64,000 nucleotides of DNA from an uncultured SAR86 cluster bacterium (GTDB lineage Bacteria > Pseudomonadota > Gammaproteobacteria > Magnimaribacterales > TMED112). Positions 45,606 through 55,830 of this stretch are shown here, in pieces. The position numbers and the translations under genes were made by a program. Position 1 is the stretch's first letter, and each line of letters starts with the position of its first letter. Where the stretch lies: positions 79,114-143,113 of the forward strand of contig CACATF010000002.1 in the NCBI GenBank assembly GCA_902535365.1, given 5' to 3'. The notes under the pieces are model-generated. The model was not told where the DNA came from. It saw nothing but the letters and a program-made list of their open reading frames with translations, and made no database searches.

Positions 45606-46510
45606 GATTGTTTTGAAAAAAAGCTTTCCATTCTTTTAAACACCTCTTCTCTTCCTATTTCGTTTAAAGGTTCATGGCGCATGTCAGGATAAACCTCAAT
45701 CTCAGAGTTCAAGCCTATATCTACAAATGAATTATGCATTGTCTCTGCTTGTTTGCCATTATTATTGATCGGGTCTTTGTCGCCTGTAACTACTAAAACT
45801 CTTGTTTCTGGATCGATTTCTTTGTAACTTTTTTTTGTCCAAAGTCCTCCAAACCCACTTTTTAAATCCAGCCACATCTGAGTTGTTTTAGGGAACCCAC
45901 AAAGTTCATCCTCCACATATGAATCAACTCTACCATGATCTCTAGAAAGATAATCATGTGGTGTTCTATTAGGTTTAAAGAAGGAATTATGCTTCAAAGA
46001 TGTATGCTTCTCCATTTCCATGCTAACTGCTCTCTTGCCCTGAAACTTGTACTCAGGCCACACAAGAATGCCAAATAGAAACAATATGAAATCATGATTA
46101 GTAAAAGGAGCACTTAAAATTACCGCCTCAAAAGAAATATTCCTTTTTAAAAAAGAGAGTCCTAAAGCTGTGCCTAAGCTATGGCCTATAAAAAAGTGGT
46201 TTAATGATGGATGAGCTTTTCTGATAACTGAGTTCATCTCAGCTAATTGGTCAACTACTGCCTCATAACCGTTTTCATCAGCAAAATAACCTTTAAGTTC
46301 ACCCTTTTTTACATGCAGGCCATGCCCTAGATGGTCATTACAATAGACTATATATCCATGCTCATTTAGAAATTTAGCAAATTCATCATATCGATCATGA
46401 TATTCAACAAGCCCATGCGCTATCTGAATTGTTCCTTTTGGGTTTTCAACATTATCCCAAATTGCTCCTCTGAGGTGCCCATGCTCACTTGGCAATTCAA
46501 AAATTTTCAT
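45602..46510 (-). CDS. Alpha/beta hydrolase (monoacylglycerol lipase-like, serine aminopeptidase S33 family)
   Basis: GTIQIAHGLVEYHDRYDEFAKFLNEHGYIVYCNDHLGHG, FIGHSLGTALGLSFL. Confidence 0.88.
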   Translation of the reverse strand: MKIFELPSEHGHLRGAIWDNVENPKGTIQIAHGLVEYHDRYDEFAKFLNEHGYIVYCNDHLGHGLHVKKGELKGYFADENGYEAVVDQLAEMNSVIRKAHPSLNHFFIGHSLGTALGLSFLKRNISFEAVILSAPFTNHDFILFLFGILVWPEYKFQGKRAVSMEMEKHTSLKHNSFFKPNRTPHDYLSRDHGRVDSYVEDELCGFPKTTQMWLDLKSGFGGLWTKKSYKEIDPETRVLVVTGDKDPINNNGKQAETMHNSFVDIGLNSEIEVYPDMRHEPLNEIGREEVFKRMESFFSKQS

Positions 46511-47175
46511 TACTCAATTATTTTGGCATAGTTGTCAAAATCTTCACGATCAGTTCTGAAGCTGTTTGCTCGATGCTTTTCATCTGGATAGCCAAGTGCA
46601 ATTCCACACCAAAGAATCTCATCATCTCCATAATCAACATGTTTTCTTACTAATTGAGGAAATCCAGCCCATGCTTCTTGAAGACATGTGCCCAAACCTT
46701 CATTTACTGCAGCAAGACATAAAGTTTGAACCATATGACCAACATACCCCCAACCGTTTGATCCTAAAGCTTTATTTACAGTTATAAAGATCCCGACAGG
46801 TGCTCCAAAAAATTCATAGTTTTTTCTACCTTGTTCTAGCCGTCCAGCCATATCATCTCTTTCAATACCTAAAGCCTTATATAAGCCAAACCCTGCTGCC
46901 CTTTGTCTAGCTTTATACCAGTCCGGTCTCTCAGAGGGATAAACTGCATACTCTTCTTTGTCCATTTTTCCAGCATCTACTTTTGATAGAGCCTCAGCTA
47001 CAAGACTGTCTCTTGCATCTCCCATAACAACATAAATTTTCCAAGGCTGACAATTCACACCAGATGGTGCCATTTTGGCAAGTTCAATAATTTTCTTAAC
47101 AGTGTCTTTTTCCACCTCTTTGTTAAGAAACCCTCGAACTGAATAACGATTTTTTATTGCGTCTACAACTTCCAT
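46510..47175 (-). CDS. Nitroreductase family protein
   Basis: MEVVDAIKNRYSVRGFLNKEV, MAPSGVNCQPWKIYVV, WCGIALGYPDEKH. Confidence 0.9.
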   Translation of the reverse strand: MEVVDAIKNRYSVRGFLNKEVEKDTVKKIIELAKMAPSGVNCQPWKIYVVMGDARDSLVAEALSKVDAGKMDKEEYAVYPSERPDWYKARQRAAGFGLYKALGIERDDMAGRLEQGRKNYEFFGAPVGIFITVNKALGSNGWGYVGHMVQTLCLAAVNEGLGTCLQEAWAGFPQLVRKHVDYGDDEILWCGIALGYPDEKHRANSFRTDREDFDNYAKIIE

Positions 47176-47226
47176 AATTCTAAAAAATAAAAATCGATTA
47201 TAGCATTTAGAGAACTAGACAAGTCT

Positions 47227-48627
47227 TTATAATTTTTTTTGTTGATTTAGTTTGCCAATTATTTGACGGTGCTTGGATCGAGAAATTGGATATTGCATAA
47301 ATAGAATTATAGGAATAACAAACATGAGAAATACTAGTGGGCCATGTGCAATAGCTAAATATTCTCTCTGCATTAAGGTTGCACTTCCCTCACTTGGATA
47401 TCCAATTATCCAAAGTATCAACATTGAGAAAAATTGGCCGAATCCTGTCATGCATTTTGCACAAAATGATGTAAGGGCGCTTATTGTTCCATCTTGTCGA
47501 AGACCAGTTGATGCATGAATTTCATCAACAACATCAGGAATCATTGATTCTCGCACCATTAGACTCATAATTGAAAAAATTCCAGTTAAGAACAAAAATA
47601 TAGATAAGAATTGAATTATTTCATTGCTTCCAGCAGCTGGTGCTAAACCTATTTTATACAAAGCATAGGGTGCTGAATGAAAGACACCTATCAGCAATAA
47701 ACAAACAATCACCAGTCTTTTCTTATCAAAAGATTTAACCAATTTTGGTGTTAAAAACCAACTAAATGCAGCAGTTAAAAAATAAATAGCAACAAAGTTT
47801 CTTATTTGAAGTGGGGTTAGATCCCAAAATTGTGTTTGTGTTAAAAATGTCAAACTGTTTGCTAAACCCCATGCAATTTGTATAGAGATTGAGCCCAACA
47901 AAAAAATCCTTAGAGGTTTGTTTAGCAATACATACCCAAACTCTCCTTTTAATTGTGAGACTTTGTCTTTAAGAACTGAATTTTCATTCCCTTCCCATTT
48001 AGGCAATTTTGGGACCAATGACAATGTGCCAAGAATTGAAATTAATCCAAATGCAAACATTAAAGCTGCTCCAACCTGTCCAACCGCACTCCAATCACTC
48101 ATATCATTTTGAAAGCCAATAAGTGGCAGAATCAGAAAAGAATGAGATAAAGCGATTAATGATTGAAAACCTTCTCTCAATGACATTATCGAAGCTTTAT
48201 CCTCATAGGATTTTGGTATTTCAACTGCCAAAGCTTTGTGAGGAATTTCGAATAAAGAAACAAAGAACCTAGTAAGGATTGAAAATATTGTTAGCCACAA
48301 AAAAGTATTGAATTGATGATCAAGAATTAAGTCTGGGGGGATAAATAATAAATAATAGCTTAGAGTTATTGGTGCAAGTGACAAGAGCATCAAACTATGC
48401 CTTCTCCCAAATTTTGATTTTATCCGATCTGAAAAAGCTCCAATTAATGGATCGGAAAATGCATCAAATATTAATGCTATGAGGAGTGCAGTTCCAGTAT
48501 ATAAAGGATTTAAACCAACTATGGTAAGATAATAAACACCTAAGTACCAAACAAAAAAATCAGTTTTGACTGCATTTACACCACCACCAAAACCAAAAGA
48601 AATTTTTTCAATAAATGTTAATTTCAA
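47227..48627 (-). CDS. MFS_2/GPH-type transporter
   Basis: FGFGGGVNAVKTDFFVWYLGVYYLTIVGL, DAFSDPLIGAFSDRIKSKFGRRHSLML. Confidence 0.87.
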   Translation of the reverse strand: MKLTFIEKISFGFGGGVNAVKTDFFVWYLGVYYLTIVGLNPLYTGTALLIALIFDAFSDPLIGAFSDRIKSKFGRRHSLMLLSLAPITLSYYLLFIPPDLILDHQFNTFLWLTIFSILTRFFVSLFEIPHKALAVEIPKSYEDKASIMSLREGFQSLIALSHSFLILPLIGFQNDMSDWSAVGQVGAALMFAFGLISILGTLSLVPKLPKWEGNENSVLKDKVSQLKGEFGYVLLNKPLRIFLLGSISIQIAWGLANSLTFLTQTQFWDLTPLQIRNFVAIYFLTAAFSWFLTPKLVKSFDKKRLVIVCLLLIGVFHSAPYALYKIGLAPAAGSNEIIQFLSIFLFLTGIFSIMSLMVRESMIPDVVDEIHASTGLRQDGTISALTSFCAKCMTGFGQFFSMLILWIIGYPSEGSATLMQREYLAIAHGPLVFLMFVIPIILFMQYPISRSKHRQIIGKLNQQKKL

Positions 48628-49728
48628 TTATTTTCCTAAAAAAGATTGGGCTCTTTTTTCAGCATTTTTTCTAATATGACTCCAAAAAATTTGGTAATCC
48701 CATATGTGGAGATCTTTCATTCCTGAAATATCTCTTTTTAAAATTCTATCAATACTCGAGCCTTTTGTTTCCAGCAAGCCATCATAGGAGAGTTTAGCAG
48801 ATATTTCTTGATCATCTGGAAACCATAACTCTTTAATTTTTCCATTTGTTTTGCCTTCAGCAAGATAATCAAGAAAAACGTTCTGCCCACTTATTTTTGG
48901 CATTAACAAAGATTCAATATCCGATGAGTGCCAGACATTATCTTGCTGCCAAGAAATTGGATTTGCACTAGCCAGTGCTCCTGGTTCTTTTAATTTATAG
49001 CAATTGCCCTCTGGTAGCCAAAATTTTAATCTGGGTCTTTTACCACTTTCACCAACTGTTTGAAATTGAATTACAACTTGTGGGTCTGTTTCATTTGTTG
49101 GCTTAGAAAACCCAGAAGAAGATAGATAATCTTGCTCCAGCGGATAACCAATCAAATAAGCTGCAATCATGTTTTGCTTCAGGTAGGATGCAAATTCAAC
49201 TAGCAGTCTTTGAGAATGCAATGATCCTTGACTGTGTGATGCAAGAATAAATGGTTTATTTTTATTAATTTCAAAAAGGAAATATTCAAATGCATTTTTA
49301 ACATCTGAATATGCTAATTCAAGAGAATTTATGCTTGATTCATGTTGATTGGTTGAAATTGCGGCAAATGTAGCCTGCCTATACTGCGGAGCATATATAT
49401 TGCTTATGCCATTAAATGCAGAAGCCTGGGTGGCGAGCATAAGCTCTGTCCTTTGGAAAGTTGCAGTTTCTTTATTTAAATCAAAATTCCAATCTTTTAG
49501 AAAAAATCCTGTTGGATGAACAAAAAAACAATTTATGTCCTTAATAACATCACTATTTTCAATAGATGAGGGAGTTAATTCTGCTTTTGAATTAGTTTTA
49601 GGAAGTGCAGCCCAGTTATCCTCTTGAGAGTAATCAGGCGCATCAGGGGAACTTTGTTCCCCAAATACATAATCAGGTGTTATTGACTTAAAAAAGCCTT
49701 CAACTAAGGAATTAGTTTCCTCAGTCAT
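48628..49728 (-). CDS. DUF3089 domain protein (alpha/beta hydrolase-like)
   Basis: CFFVHPTGFFLKDWNF, ISNIYAPQYRQATFAA, FILASHSQGSLHSQRLL (GxSxG-like). Confidence 0.85.
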   Translation of the reverse strand: MTEETNSLVEGFFKSITPDYVFGEQSSPDAPDYSQEDNWAALPKTNSKAELTPSSIENSDVIKDINCFFVHPTGFFLKDWNFDLNKETATFQRTELMLATQASAFNGISNIYAPQYRQATFAAISTNQHESSINSLELAYSDVKNAFEYFLFEINKNKPFILASHSQGSLHSQRLLVEFASYLKQNMIAAYLIGYPLEQDYLSSSGFSKPTNETDPQVVIQFQTVGESGKRPRLKFWLPEGNCYKLKEPGALASANPISWQQDNVWHSSDIESLLMPKISGQNVFLDYLAEGKTNGKIKELWFPDDQEISAKLSYDGLLETKGSSIDRILKRDISGMKDLHIWDYQIFWSHIRKNAEKRAQSFLGK

Positions 49729-49734
49729 TCTGAT

Positions 49735-52700
49735 TTATTCTTCTACAGCAAGAATAAATTCCTGAACGGCTGCATCTGTTCCATCTGAAACAATAATTCT
49801 GACATCATATTCTCCAATGTCATCATCTCTTGGAGTGCCTTGTAAGAAATTATTTAAGAATGATAGGAAGTCTGCTTCTGCTCCAGTGTCTCTATTAATT
49901 ATTTCAACTGCATAACTTAGTGAATCACCGTCATCATCACTTGCTGATACTATATAGAAATAACTGTTGTTAACATATGCTTGAGTGATTGGTGCAGAAC
50001 TTATTACTGGGGCAGCGTTTGCTGAACCCTCTACTTCAGGGGCCAGCATTACTGAAATATCAGCAACACTTGAGTCAGTAATTTCAAATGTATCTGAAGC
50101 TCCTGACATCTCGCCAGGTCCACCCCAGGAGTTGTCACCATTTATATCTGATCCCAGTGTCATTCTGTAAGTGCCTGAACTTAATTCATCAAAAACGAAG
50201 TATCCTTGGCCATCAACTACAGCAGAAGTTCGTTCCTGAACAACTATTCCATCTGAGTCTATAAGTTTAGCCCTTAATGCTGGGAAATTAGCTTCTGTAG
50301 CTTCGCCTAATACATGGAAAGAGATAGTTACGCCAACTGAAAGCAATTCATAACCATCAAATGGTAAAACTGCTCCATCAACGAGAGGAAAATCAAAAGT
50401 AATGTTTGTGTTTACCCAACCAGCCCAATTGTAATCAGCAGCTTTAGAAACATTAAAATCTAAACCATTAACCTCAAGATCTAAGAATTCGTCCACATAG
50501 GTGTATGTAACCTCATTAAAACCATCGCCTGCAGGACCATATGGTGTGATTGTAAATGATCCTTGATAGCCATTTTCTGAATTCAAGTTAACTGTCGAAG
50601 GACCATCATAGTACGGAAGGTCATTGATATCTGTGAAGTATCCTGATTCGAATGCATCAATTGAGTTTAGTGCTTTTTCCAGATCGATTATTCCATAGCC
50701 TAAATGCTCATCCCATCCTGGTCTTGCAATGGTATCAAATTCCCGAGATTCTTTATTAACATCATTTGTTAATAAGTTTGCTGCCAACAATGATTCAACC
50801 TCTCTATATCCTAAGACAGATGGTAAGCTTGGATTGCTCTCAAATGGTTTTACAACATCCTCCCAATAATATTTGATTAAACCAAGGAAACCTGCACCGT
50901 GCGGTGATGCCATTGAAGTGCCTTGAGCTCCAACAAGATAGTTACCATTGTTGCTGTTAATGACCCATGATTCTTGATTTGCGTATGCATAAACTAAATC
51001 ATCAACACCATCTGGTCTTGAGTCGCCTTCTTTACCCCAATCTGAATACTCACCACCAGGTGCAGCAAAGTCAACTCTAGGGTTCGTAGACGAGTAGCTT
51101 GATCTTCTGTGTATTCCATTTGTTGCTGCTACGGAGAATACAGTAGGACATGCAGATGGATAATTCATTGAGCCTATGCCTCCATTACCGGAAGAAGATA
51201 CAACAAGAACTCCTTTTTCTGATAGCTCAGCCAGTTTTGAGCATGAAGCAGAGCTATCACTTCCTCCACCACCATAACTCATATTCATTGCGTGGAGCGG
51301 TTGGTTGCCACTCCTTTGAGCAAATGATGTTGCTGATTGATTATCATCTCCGTTGAGGAATAAATATGCTTCATAAGTAGGCCCACAACCACTTTGGTAG
51401 CAAACTCTTACTGGAGTTACCCTTGCTCCAAAACCATTACCATCAATACCATCATTTAACTGTGAGATTGTGCTTCCAACATGGACACCATGACTGAATG
51501 ATTGTTGTTCAAATTCAACATCATCAGAAAGGTTGTCATTATCTTCCATATCCCAACCCCACTCTGTATTAAAGACTGATCTTTCGAATGCAGGATCTAC
51601 TGAATATGGGCTTCCAGAGTCAAGAACAGCAACATTAACTGGTTTCACTTCTGCTCCAATTCTGTCTAGACCCTCTGGTAAATTCACTATATCAAAATTC
51701 CACCATTGATACGTATCGTAAGATGGGTCTTTCACAAAAGATTCAAGATGTAACTTGTGGTTCCAGTGTGGCTCGACAAATAATCCTGGAGCTCTTGATT
51801 GTAAAATTGCCAATGCTTTACTCCATCTTCCTTTCTCAAGTACCTTAATTAATTTATCCTCGAGATCATCCTCAATATTCATTTCTTCAGGCATATTTGC
51901 CATAGCAAATAATTCAGCTGGAGTAACATCCACCAGACCACCTTGCTTTTCGCCCATTTCTTCAATGAGCACGTTTTGAGTTCCACCTTCAGGGATAGGA
52001 ATCTCGTTGATGTTTGGTCTTTTAGCTATAAGTATTTTTTCCATACTAAAGTCAGCATTTGATGCGCTCATCTGACTTCTCTTCTCATCACTTACTGCAA
52101 AGCCAGGCGTTGATGTAATGACATATGATGAAGGAACTGAGTTGTAGTCTGTCCAGTGATCAATGTAGATATAATATATATCTCCTGCTCCTGCAGGCAC
52201 TTCAGCATTCTCAACTTTGGCAAGTGAAGCTCCTTGTGAGACTGAATTTTGTTCAGTATCTAAGACATACATATCTAAATCTGAGTTAGTTGTTGTATTA
52301 CCTGAATCACCATCATGGGTAATGATTTGTAGCTCTAAGCTTATCGGCGAGTTGCCAGCTACAATTTGATATAAATCAATGCCATCATCAATTTCTGCTG
52401 ATTGTTCCTGTCCAGCCCAACCAAGAATAGTTGCTCCATCTTCAACAAACTGTGTCCTGTTTGTGAAGTTATTAGAAACGTTTTCATAGTCTGGGCTATT
52501 TAAATCTGAATCAAGTAAAAACGGTCCTTGTACACCAATGTTTCCAGAAGCTGTAAGGCCCGATGGAGCTGGTGTTGGCTCTGGTGTTGGTGTTGGTTCC
52601 GGAGTTGGCTCTGGTGTTGGTTCCGGAGTTGGCTCTGGTGTTGGCTCTGGAGCAGGTTGCAATGTTTCTCCAGTATTATCAAATAACCACCATACATTTC

Positions 52701-53223
52701 CATTTGCATTACCAGTTGCATCGCTTGATGAATTATCTCCGCTGTACTGATATGCAGGTCTTCCATTAATTAAGATATGGTTTTCGTCATTTTTAGTAAA
52801 TTCTGGGAATGGGTCTTCAGGTATCTGTGCCCAGTCAATTACTAATTCTGAAATGTCTCTGTCTGTTGTTACATACGGCCATACACTACCTTCATAATTT
52901 GCTGAACCCCCTGTACCATCCGGTGAGTAAGCATAAACTGTTCTTAAATCTGCAGTTGCTGAACCTCCAGGTGTTGATCCACTATTTACACCTCTGAGCT
53001 GTAGAACGCTTACCGCATCTCCATTAATTGTTAAATCTAACAATGAAGCCACCAATGGTGCCGGTGTTGGTGCCGGTGTTGGTGCTGGGGTTGGTGCCGG
53101 TGTTGGTGCCGGTGTTGGTGCCGGTGTTGGTGCTGGTGCAGGCGAAGAAGATCCTCCTCCTCCACAAGCTACTAAAATGACTGTTGTTATTGCTGCGAAA
53201 AGTTTTCTTGCTAAATTATTCAT
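49735..53223 (-). CDS. Large S8 (subtilisin-like) serine peptidase lipoprotein, multidomain
   Basis: Lipobox LVACGGGG, Pro-Thr-rich linkers, S8 motifs: VAVLDSG (Asp), SHGVHVGSTI (His), GTSMASPHGAGFLGL (Ser); C-terminal Ig/cadherin-like domain. Confidence 0.93.
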   Translation of the reverse strand: MNNLARKLFAAITTVILVACGGGGSSSPAPAPTPAPTPAPTPAPTPAPTPAPTPAPLVASLLDLTINGDAVSVLQLRGVNSGSTPGGSATADLRTVYAYSPDGTGGSANYEGSVWPYVTTDRDISELVIDWAQIPEDPFPEFTKNDENHILINGRPAYQYSGDNSSSDATGNANGNVWWLFDNTGETLQPAPEPTPEPTPEPTPEPTPEPTPTPEPTPAPSGLTASGNIGVQGPFLLDSDLNSPDYENVSNNFTNRTQFVEDGATILGWAGQEQSAEIDDGIDLYQIVAGNSPISLELQIITHDGDSGNTTTNSDLDMYVLDTEQNSVSQGASLAKVENAEVPAGAGDIYYIYIDHWTDYNSVPSSYVITSTPGFAVSDEKRSQMSASNADFSMEKILIAKRPNINEIPIPEGGTQNVLIEEMGEKQGGLVDVTPAELFAMANMPEEMNIEDDLEDKLIKVLEKGRWSKALAILQSRAPGLFVEPHWNHKLHLESFVKDPSYDTYQWWNFDIVNLPEGLDRIGAEVKPVNVAVLDSGSPYSVDPAFERSVFNTEWGWDMEDNDNLSDDVEFEQQSFSHGVHVGSTISQLNDGIDGNGFGARVTPVRVCYQSGCGPTYEAYLFLNGDDNQSATSFAQRSGNQPLHAMNMSYGGGGSDSSASCSKLAELSEKGVLVVSSSGNGGIGSMNYPSACPTVFSVAATNGIHRRSSYSSTNPRVDFAAPGGEYSDWGKEGDSRPDGVDDLVYAYANQESWVINSNNGNYLVGAQGTSMASPHGAGFLGLIKYYWEDVVKPFESNPSLPSVLGYREVESLLAANLLTNDVNKESREFDTIARPGWDEHLGYGIIDLEKALNSIDAFESGYFTDINDLPYYDGPSTVNLNSENGYQGSFTITPYGPAGDGFNEVTYTYVDEFLDLEVNGLDFNVSKAADYNWAGWVNTNITFDFPLVDGAVLPFDGYELLSVGVTISFHVLGEATEANFPALRAKLIDSDGIVVQERTSAVVDGQGYFVFDELSSGTYRMTLGSDINGDNSWGGPGEMSGASDTFEITDSSVADISVMLAPEVEGSANAAPVISSAPITQAYVNNSYFYIVSASDDDGDSLSYAVEIINRDTGAEADFLSFLNNFLQGTPRDDDIGEYDVRIIVSDGTDAAVQEFILAVEE
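52569..52655 (-). repeat. Tandem repeat encoding (PEPT)n linker in S8 peptidase
   Basis: Repeated ggctctggtgtt/ggttccggagtt units read directly. Confidence 0.85.
53056..53145 (-). repeat. 12-bp tandem repeat encoding (PAPT)n linker after the lipobox
   Basis: Repeated ggtgccggtgtt units read directly. Confidence 0.9.
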
Positions 53224-53346
53224 ATCTATCTAATTCTTGGGGTAACTGTTGTTTTTTCAAGTTTATGTTTTGTTACATTTGTAACAGTAATGTTACCTAA
53301 CATATTAAATGTTTTCAAAAAAAGGTTTTTTAGAAAGACCTAAATC

Positions 53347-53422
53347 TGGTGGGTCGTATAGGATTCGAACCTATGACCAACGGGTTAAAAGCCCGGTGCT
53401 CTACCAGCTGAGCTAACGACCC
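53347..53422 (-). tRNA. tRNA-Lys(UUU) with encoded CCA
   Basis: Reverse strand gggtcgttagctcagctggtagagcaccgggcttttaacccgttggtcataggttcgaatcctatacgacccacca; anticodon loop CTTTTAA; complete cloverleaf. Confidence 0.97.
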
Positions 53423-53435
53423 AGATTGAAGCGTC

Positions 53436-54074
53436 TTATTCTAGACTACTTAATGACTCTCTGGAAGCTTTTGCTGCAGAACTTTCAGGAAAATCTTCAA
53501 TAACACTTTGGAACTGAGCTCTAGCTCTTTCCAGATTGCCTTCCTCAAGATATATAGTGCCTAACTTATATTTTGCCAATGGTATTCGCCAATGACTTGG
53601 GTATAGGCCAAGCAAGGTATTGAAGTTCTGTGTTGCTGCGCTAAGGTTTCCTTTGTTTAGATGTATCTCACCAAGCCAGAAATACGCCAATGGTGTTTGC
53701 GTGGAGTCTTGTGAACTTTGCACAAAAACATTTAATGCCCCTAATGCCTCATCAAGCCTTCCTTGTTGTATTAAAACAATTGCTTGCTCGTAATTATCTA
53801 AAGTTTGGTTACTAGTAGATGCAACAGGAGAGTTTTGCAAATCATCAATGGACATCAAAGAAAGTAATTTTGTATCAAGGTCATCAAGACGTTTATCGCT
53901 TCTGTCCTGATAAAAATCGACTTGAGCTTCCAGCACTTCAACTTCATTGCGCAATAGAGCTATCTCCTTTTCTAAGGCTTGTATTTTCAGGTAAAGCTCA
54001 ATAAATTCTTTATCACTCTCACTTTGCGGAAAAGCTGAGAGCGCTAAGAAAAATAATAAGCTTAAAAGTCTCAC
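53436..54074 (-). CDS. cpoB: Tol-Pal system protein CpoB (YbgF)
   Basis: Signal peptide, coiled coil, TPRs (PLAYFWLGEIHLNKGNLSAATQNFNTLLGLYPSHWRIPLAKYKLG), next to pal. Confidence 0.9.
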   Translation of the reverse strand: MRLLSLLFFLALSAFPQSESDKEFIELYLKIQALEKEIALLRNEVEVLEAQVDFYQDRSDKRLDDLDTKLLSLMSIDDLQNSPVASTSNQTLDNYEQAIVLIQQGRLDEALGALNVFVQSSQDSTQTPLAYFWLGEIHLNKGNLSAATQNFNTLLGLYPSHWRIPLAKYKLGTIYLEEGNLERARAQFQSVIEDFPESSAAKASRESLSSLE

Positions 54075-54574
54075 TACTTAATAAAGAAAAGTTCTGCTCT
54101 TCTATTTTGGGACCATGCTGATTCGTTTGAACCATTATCAACTGGTTTTTCTTCACCATAACCCACAACTTCAACATTAAAAGACGACACACCAGAGACT
54201 GATAAAAAATCTTCCACTGCTTTTGCTCTTCTTTCACTAAGAGCTAGGTTGTATTCTCTTGTGCCTCTCTCATCAGCATGACCTTCCACAAGAAGAGTGT
54301 ATTTTGGATTGTCTTTCATGAGTCTTGAAACTTTAAGAAGGTCGCTTAAAGCATCCTCTCTTAAGGTATCTTGATCATAATCAAAATAAATTTTTACATA
54401 AGGCTCTCCAATATCTAAATCGCTCATTGGATCTGAAGCTGCCTCAAATGAAGTGCCTGAATCAGATGTTAAATCAACAGTTGTGGCTTGCTGTGAATCT
54501 ACTTCCTCAACAGGAACAGTTGAGCAAGAGAACATAAAAATTAACGTAAGAATAAGGATGTTTATTTTTTTCAT
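54074..54574 (-). CDS. pal: Peptidoglycan-associated lipoprotein Pal
   Basis: Lipobox MFSCST; OmpA-like YFDYDQDTLRED, LLVEGHADERGTREYNLALSERRAKAVEDFL; start trimmed to MKK. Confidence 0.96.
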   Translation of the reverse strand: MKKINILILTLIFMFSCSTVPVEEVDSQQATTVDLTSDSGTSFEAASDPMSDLDIGEPYVKIYFDYDQDTLREDALSDLLKVSRLMKDNPKYTLLVEGHADERGTREYNLALSERRAKAVEDFLSVSGVSSFNVEVVGYGEEKPVDNGSNESAWSQNRRAELFFIK

Positions 54575-54576
54575 AA

Positions 54577-55830
54577 TTACCTCAAAAATGGTGACCAAGA
54601 TGGTTCTTTAAGTTCGCCATACAATGCCGGCAGTTTAAATTTAACCTTGCTACTTATATTAACTCCAGCAAGGTAAGAAGTATTTCCATCTTTCGTCGCA
54701 TACAGTATAACATTGCCATTCGGAGCAATACATGGACTTTCATCATTTTGTGTAGAAGTTAATATCTCTAAATCTCTACTTCTTAAATTTAACTTTGCAA
54801 TTTTGAAATCACCTTCATTTCTATGAACAAAAATAATCTCATCTTTATTTAGAAAAGATGCTCGAGCATTATATGTCCCCTCAACTGTTAATCTTCTTTT
54901 TAATTTTGTTCTTACATTCATTTCGTAAATTTGTGGTGATCCAGCTCTGTCAGATGTAAAAATTATATTTTTTCCGTCAACAGACCAAGCAGGTTCTGTA
55001 TCAATTGCCAAATTAGATGTAAGTCTGGTAATTTCTTTATTTTTTATTTCAACTAGGTAAATCTCAGAATTACCATCCATGGTAGATGTTAATGCTAGAT
55101 ATTTATTATCTGGTGACCATGCAGGTGCGCTTACGCTTGATCTGGAGCTTAAAACTAAATCCCTTTTGCCGCTTGCTAAGTTTTGAACAAAAACTTGAGC
55201 CCTATTATTTTCAAATGAAACATATGCAATATTTTCTGCATCATGTGACCAAGCTGGAGAAATGATTGATTTATTTGATTTAAGAATAACTTGTTCATTA
55301 AAACCATCAGAATCACTGATTATCAGCCTATAAATACCTGAACTCTTGGTGACATACATTAACTTTGTTGATGCAATTCCATCAATACCGTAAAAGTGCT
55401 TATAGATTCCGTCACTTACGTAATGACTAGATTGGCGAATGCTGTCTGGAATGCCTAAAACTTTGCGGCGCTCTTCAACTTGCTTGTAACTTACATCAAA
55501 AATGGAATAGTCGATATTTAAAGACAGATCTTCTTGCACAACTTCAACAAAGATTATTGAGTCAACATCCAAAAGCAACCAATCCCTTTGTATTACTTCA
55601 GATTCGTTGCTAGGAACACTTAAAAGCTCACTAGAACCTAAAACTGTAAATTCTCCAGTTCTCTGAAGGTCACTTCTAATTACATTAATAATATCTTCAC
55701 CTATTGCTGTGTTGGCATCTTTTTGCAATACAGCAATCTTTATCGGCTGTTTAGCGCTTTGAGTTATCTCAAGCACAAGTTCAGCTGAAGCTGTTAAAGA
55801 TAAAAGAAGAACTAAGAGCAATCGATTCAT
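54577..55830 (-). CDS. tolB: Tol-Pal system translocation protein TolB
   Basis: Signal peptide and beta-propeller repeats (SPAWSHDAENIAYVSFENNRAQVFVQNLASGKR...), between tolA and pal. Confidence 0.96.
   Translation of the reverse strand: MNRLLLVLLLSLTASAELVLEITQSAKQPIKIAVLQKDANTAIGEDIINVIRSDLQRTGEFTVLGSSELLSVPSNESEVIQRDWLLLDVDSIIFVEVVQEDLSLNIDYSIFDVSYKQVEERRKVLGIPDSIRQSSHYVSDGIYKHFYGIDGIASTKLMYVTKSSGIYRLIISDSDGFNEQVILKSNKSIISPAWSHDAENIAYVSFENNRAQVFVQNLASGKRDLVLSSRSSVSAPAWSPDNKYLALTSTMDGNSEIYLVEIKNKEITRLTSNLAIDTEPAWSVDGKNIIFTSDRAGSPQIYEMNVRTKLKRRLTVEGTYNARASFLNKDEIIFVHRNEGDFKIAKLNLRSRDLEILTSTQNDESPCIAPNGNVILYATKDGNTSYLAGVNISSKVKFKLPALYGELKEPSWSPFLR

Noticed and set aside
52538-52769. Antisense ORFs with GVGSG and LVLVPELA repeats
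   Set aside because: Shadows of the S8 peptidase PEPT repeat region.
53224-53346. Possible ncRNA between the S8 peptidase and tRNA-Lys
   Set aside because: Short AT-rich spacer with no strong hairpin I could support; probably the promoter region of the peptidase gene.
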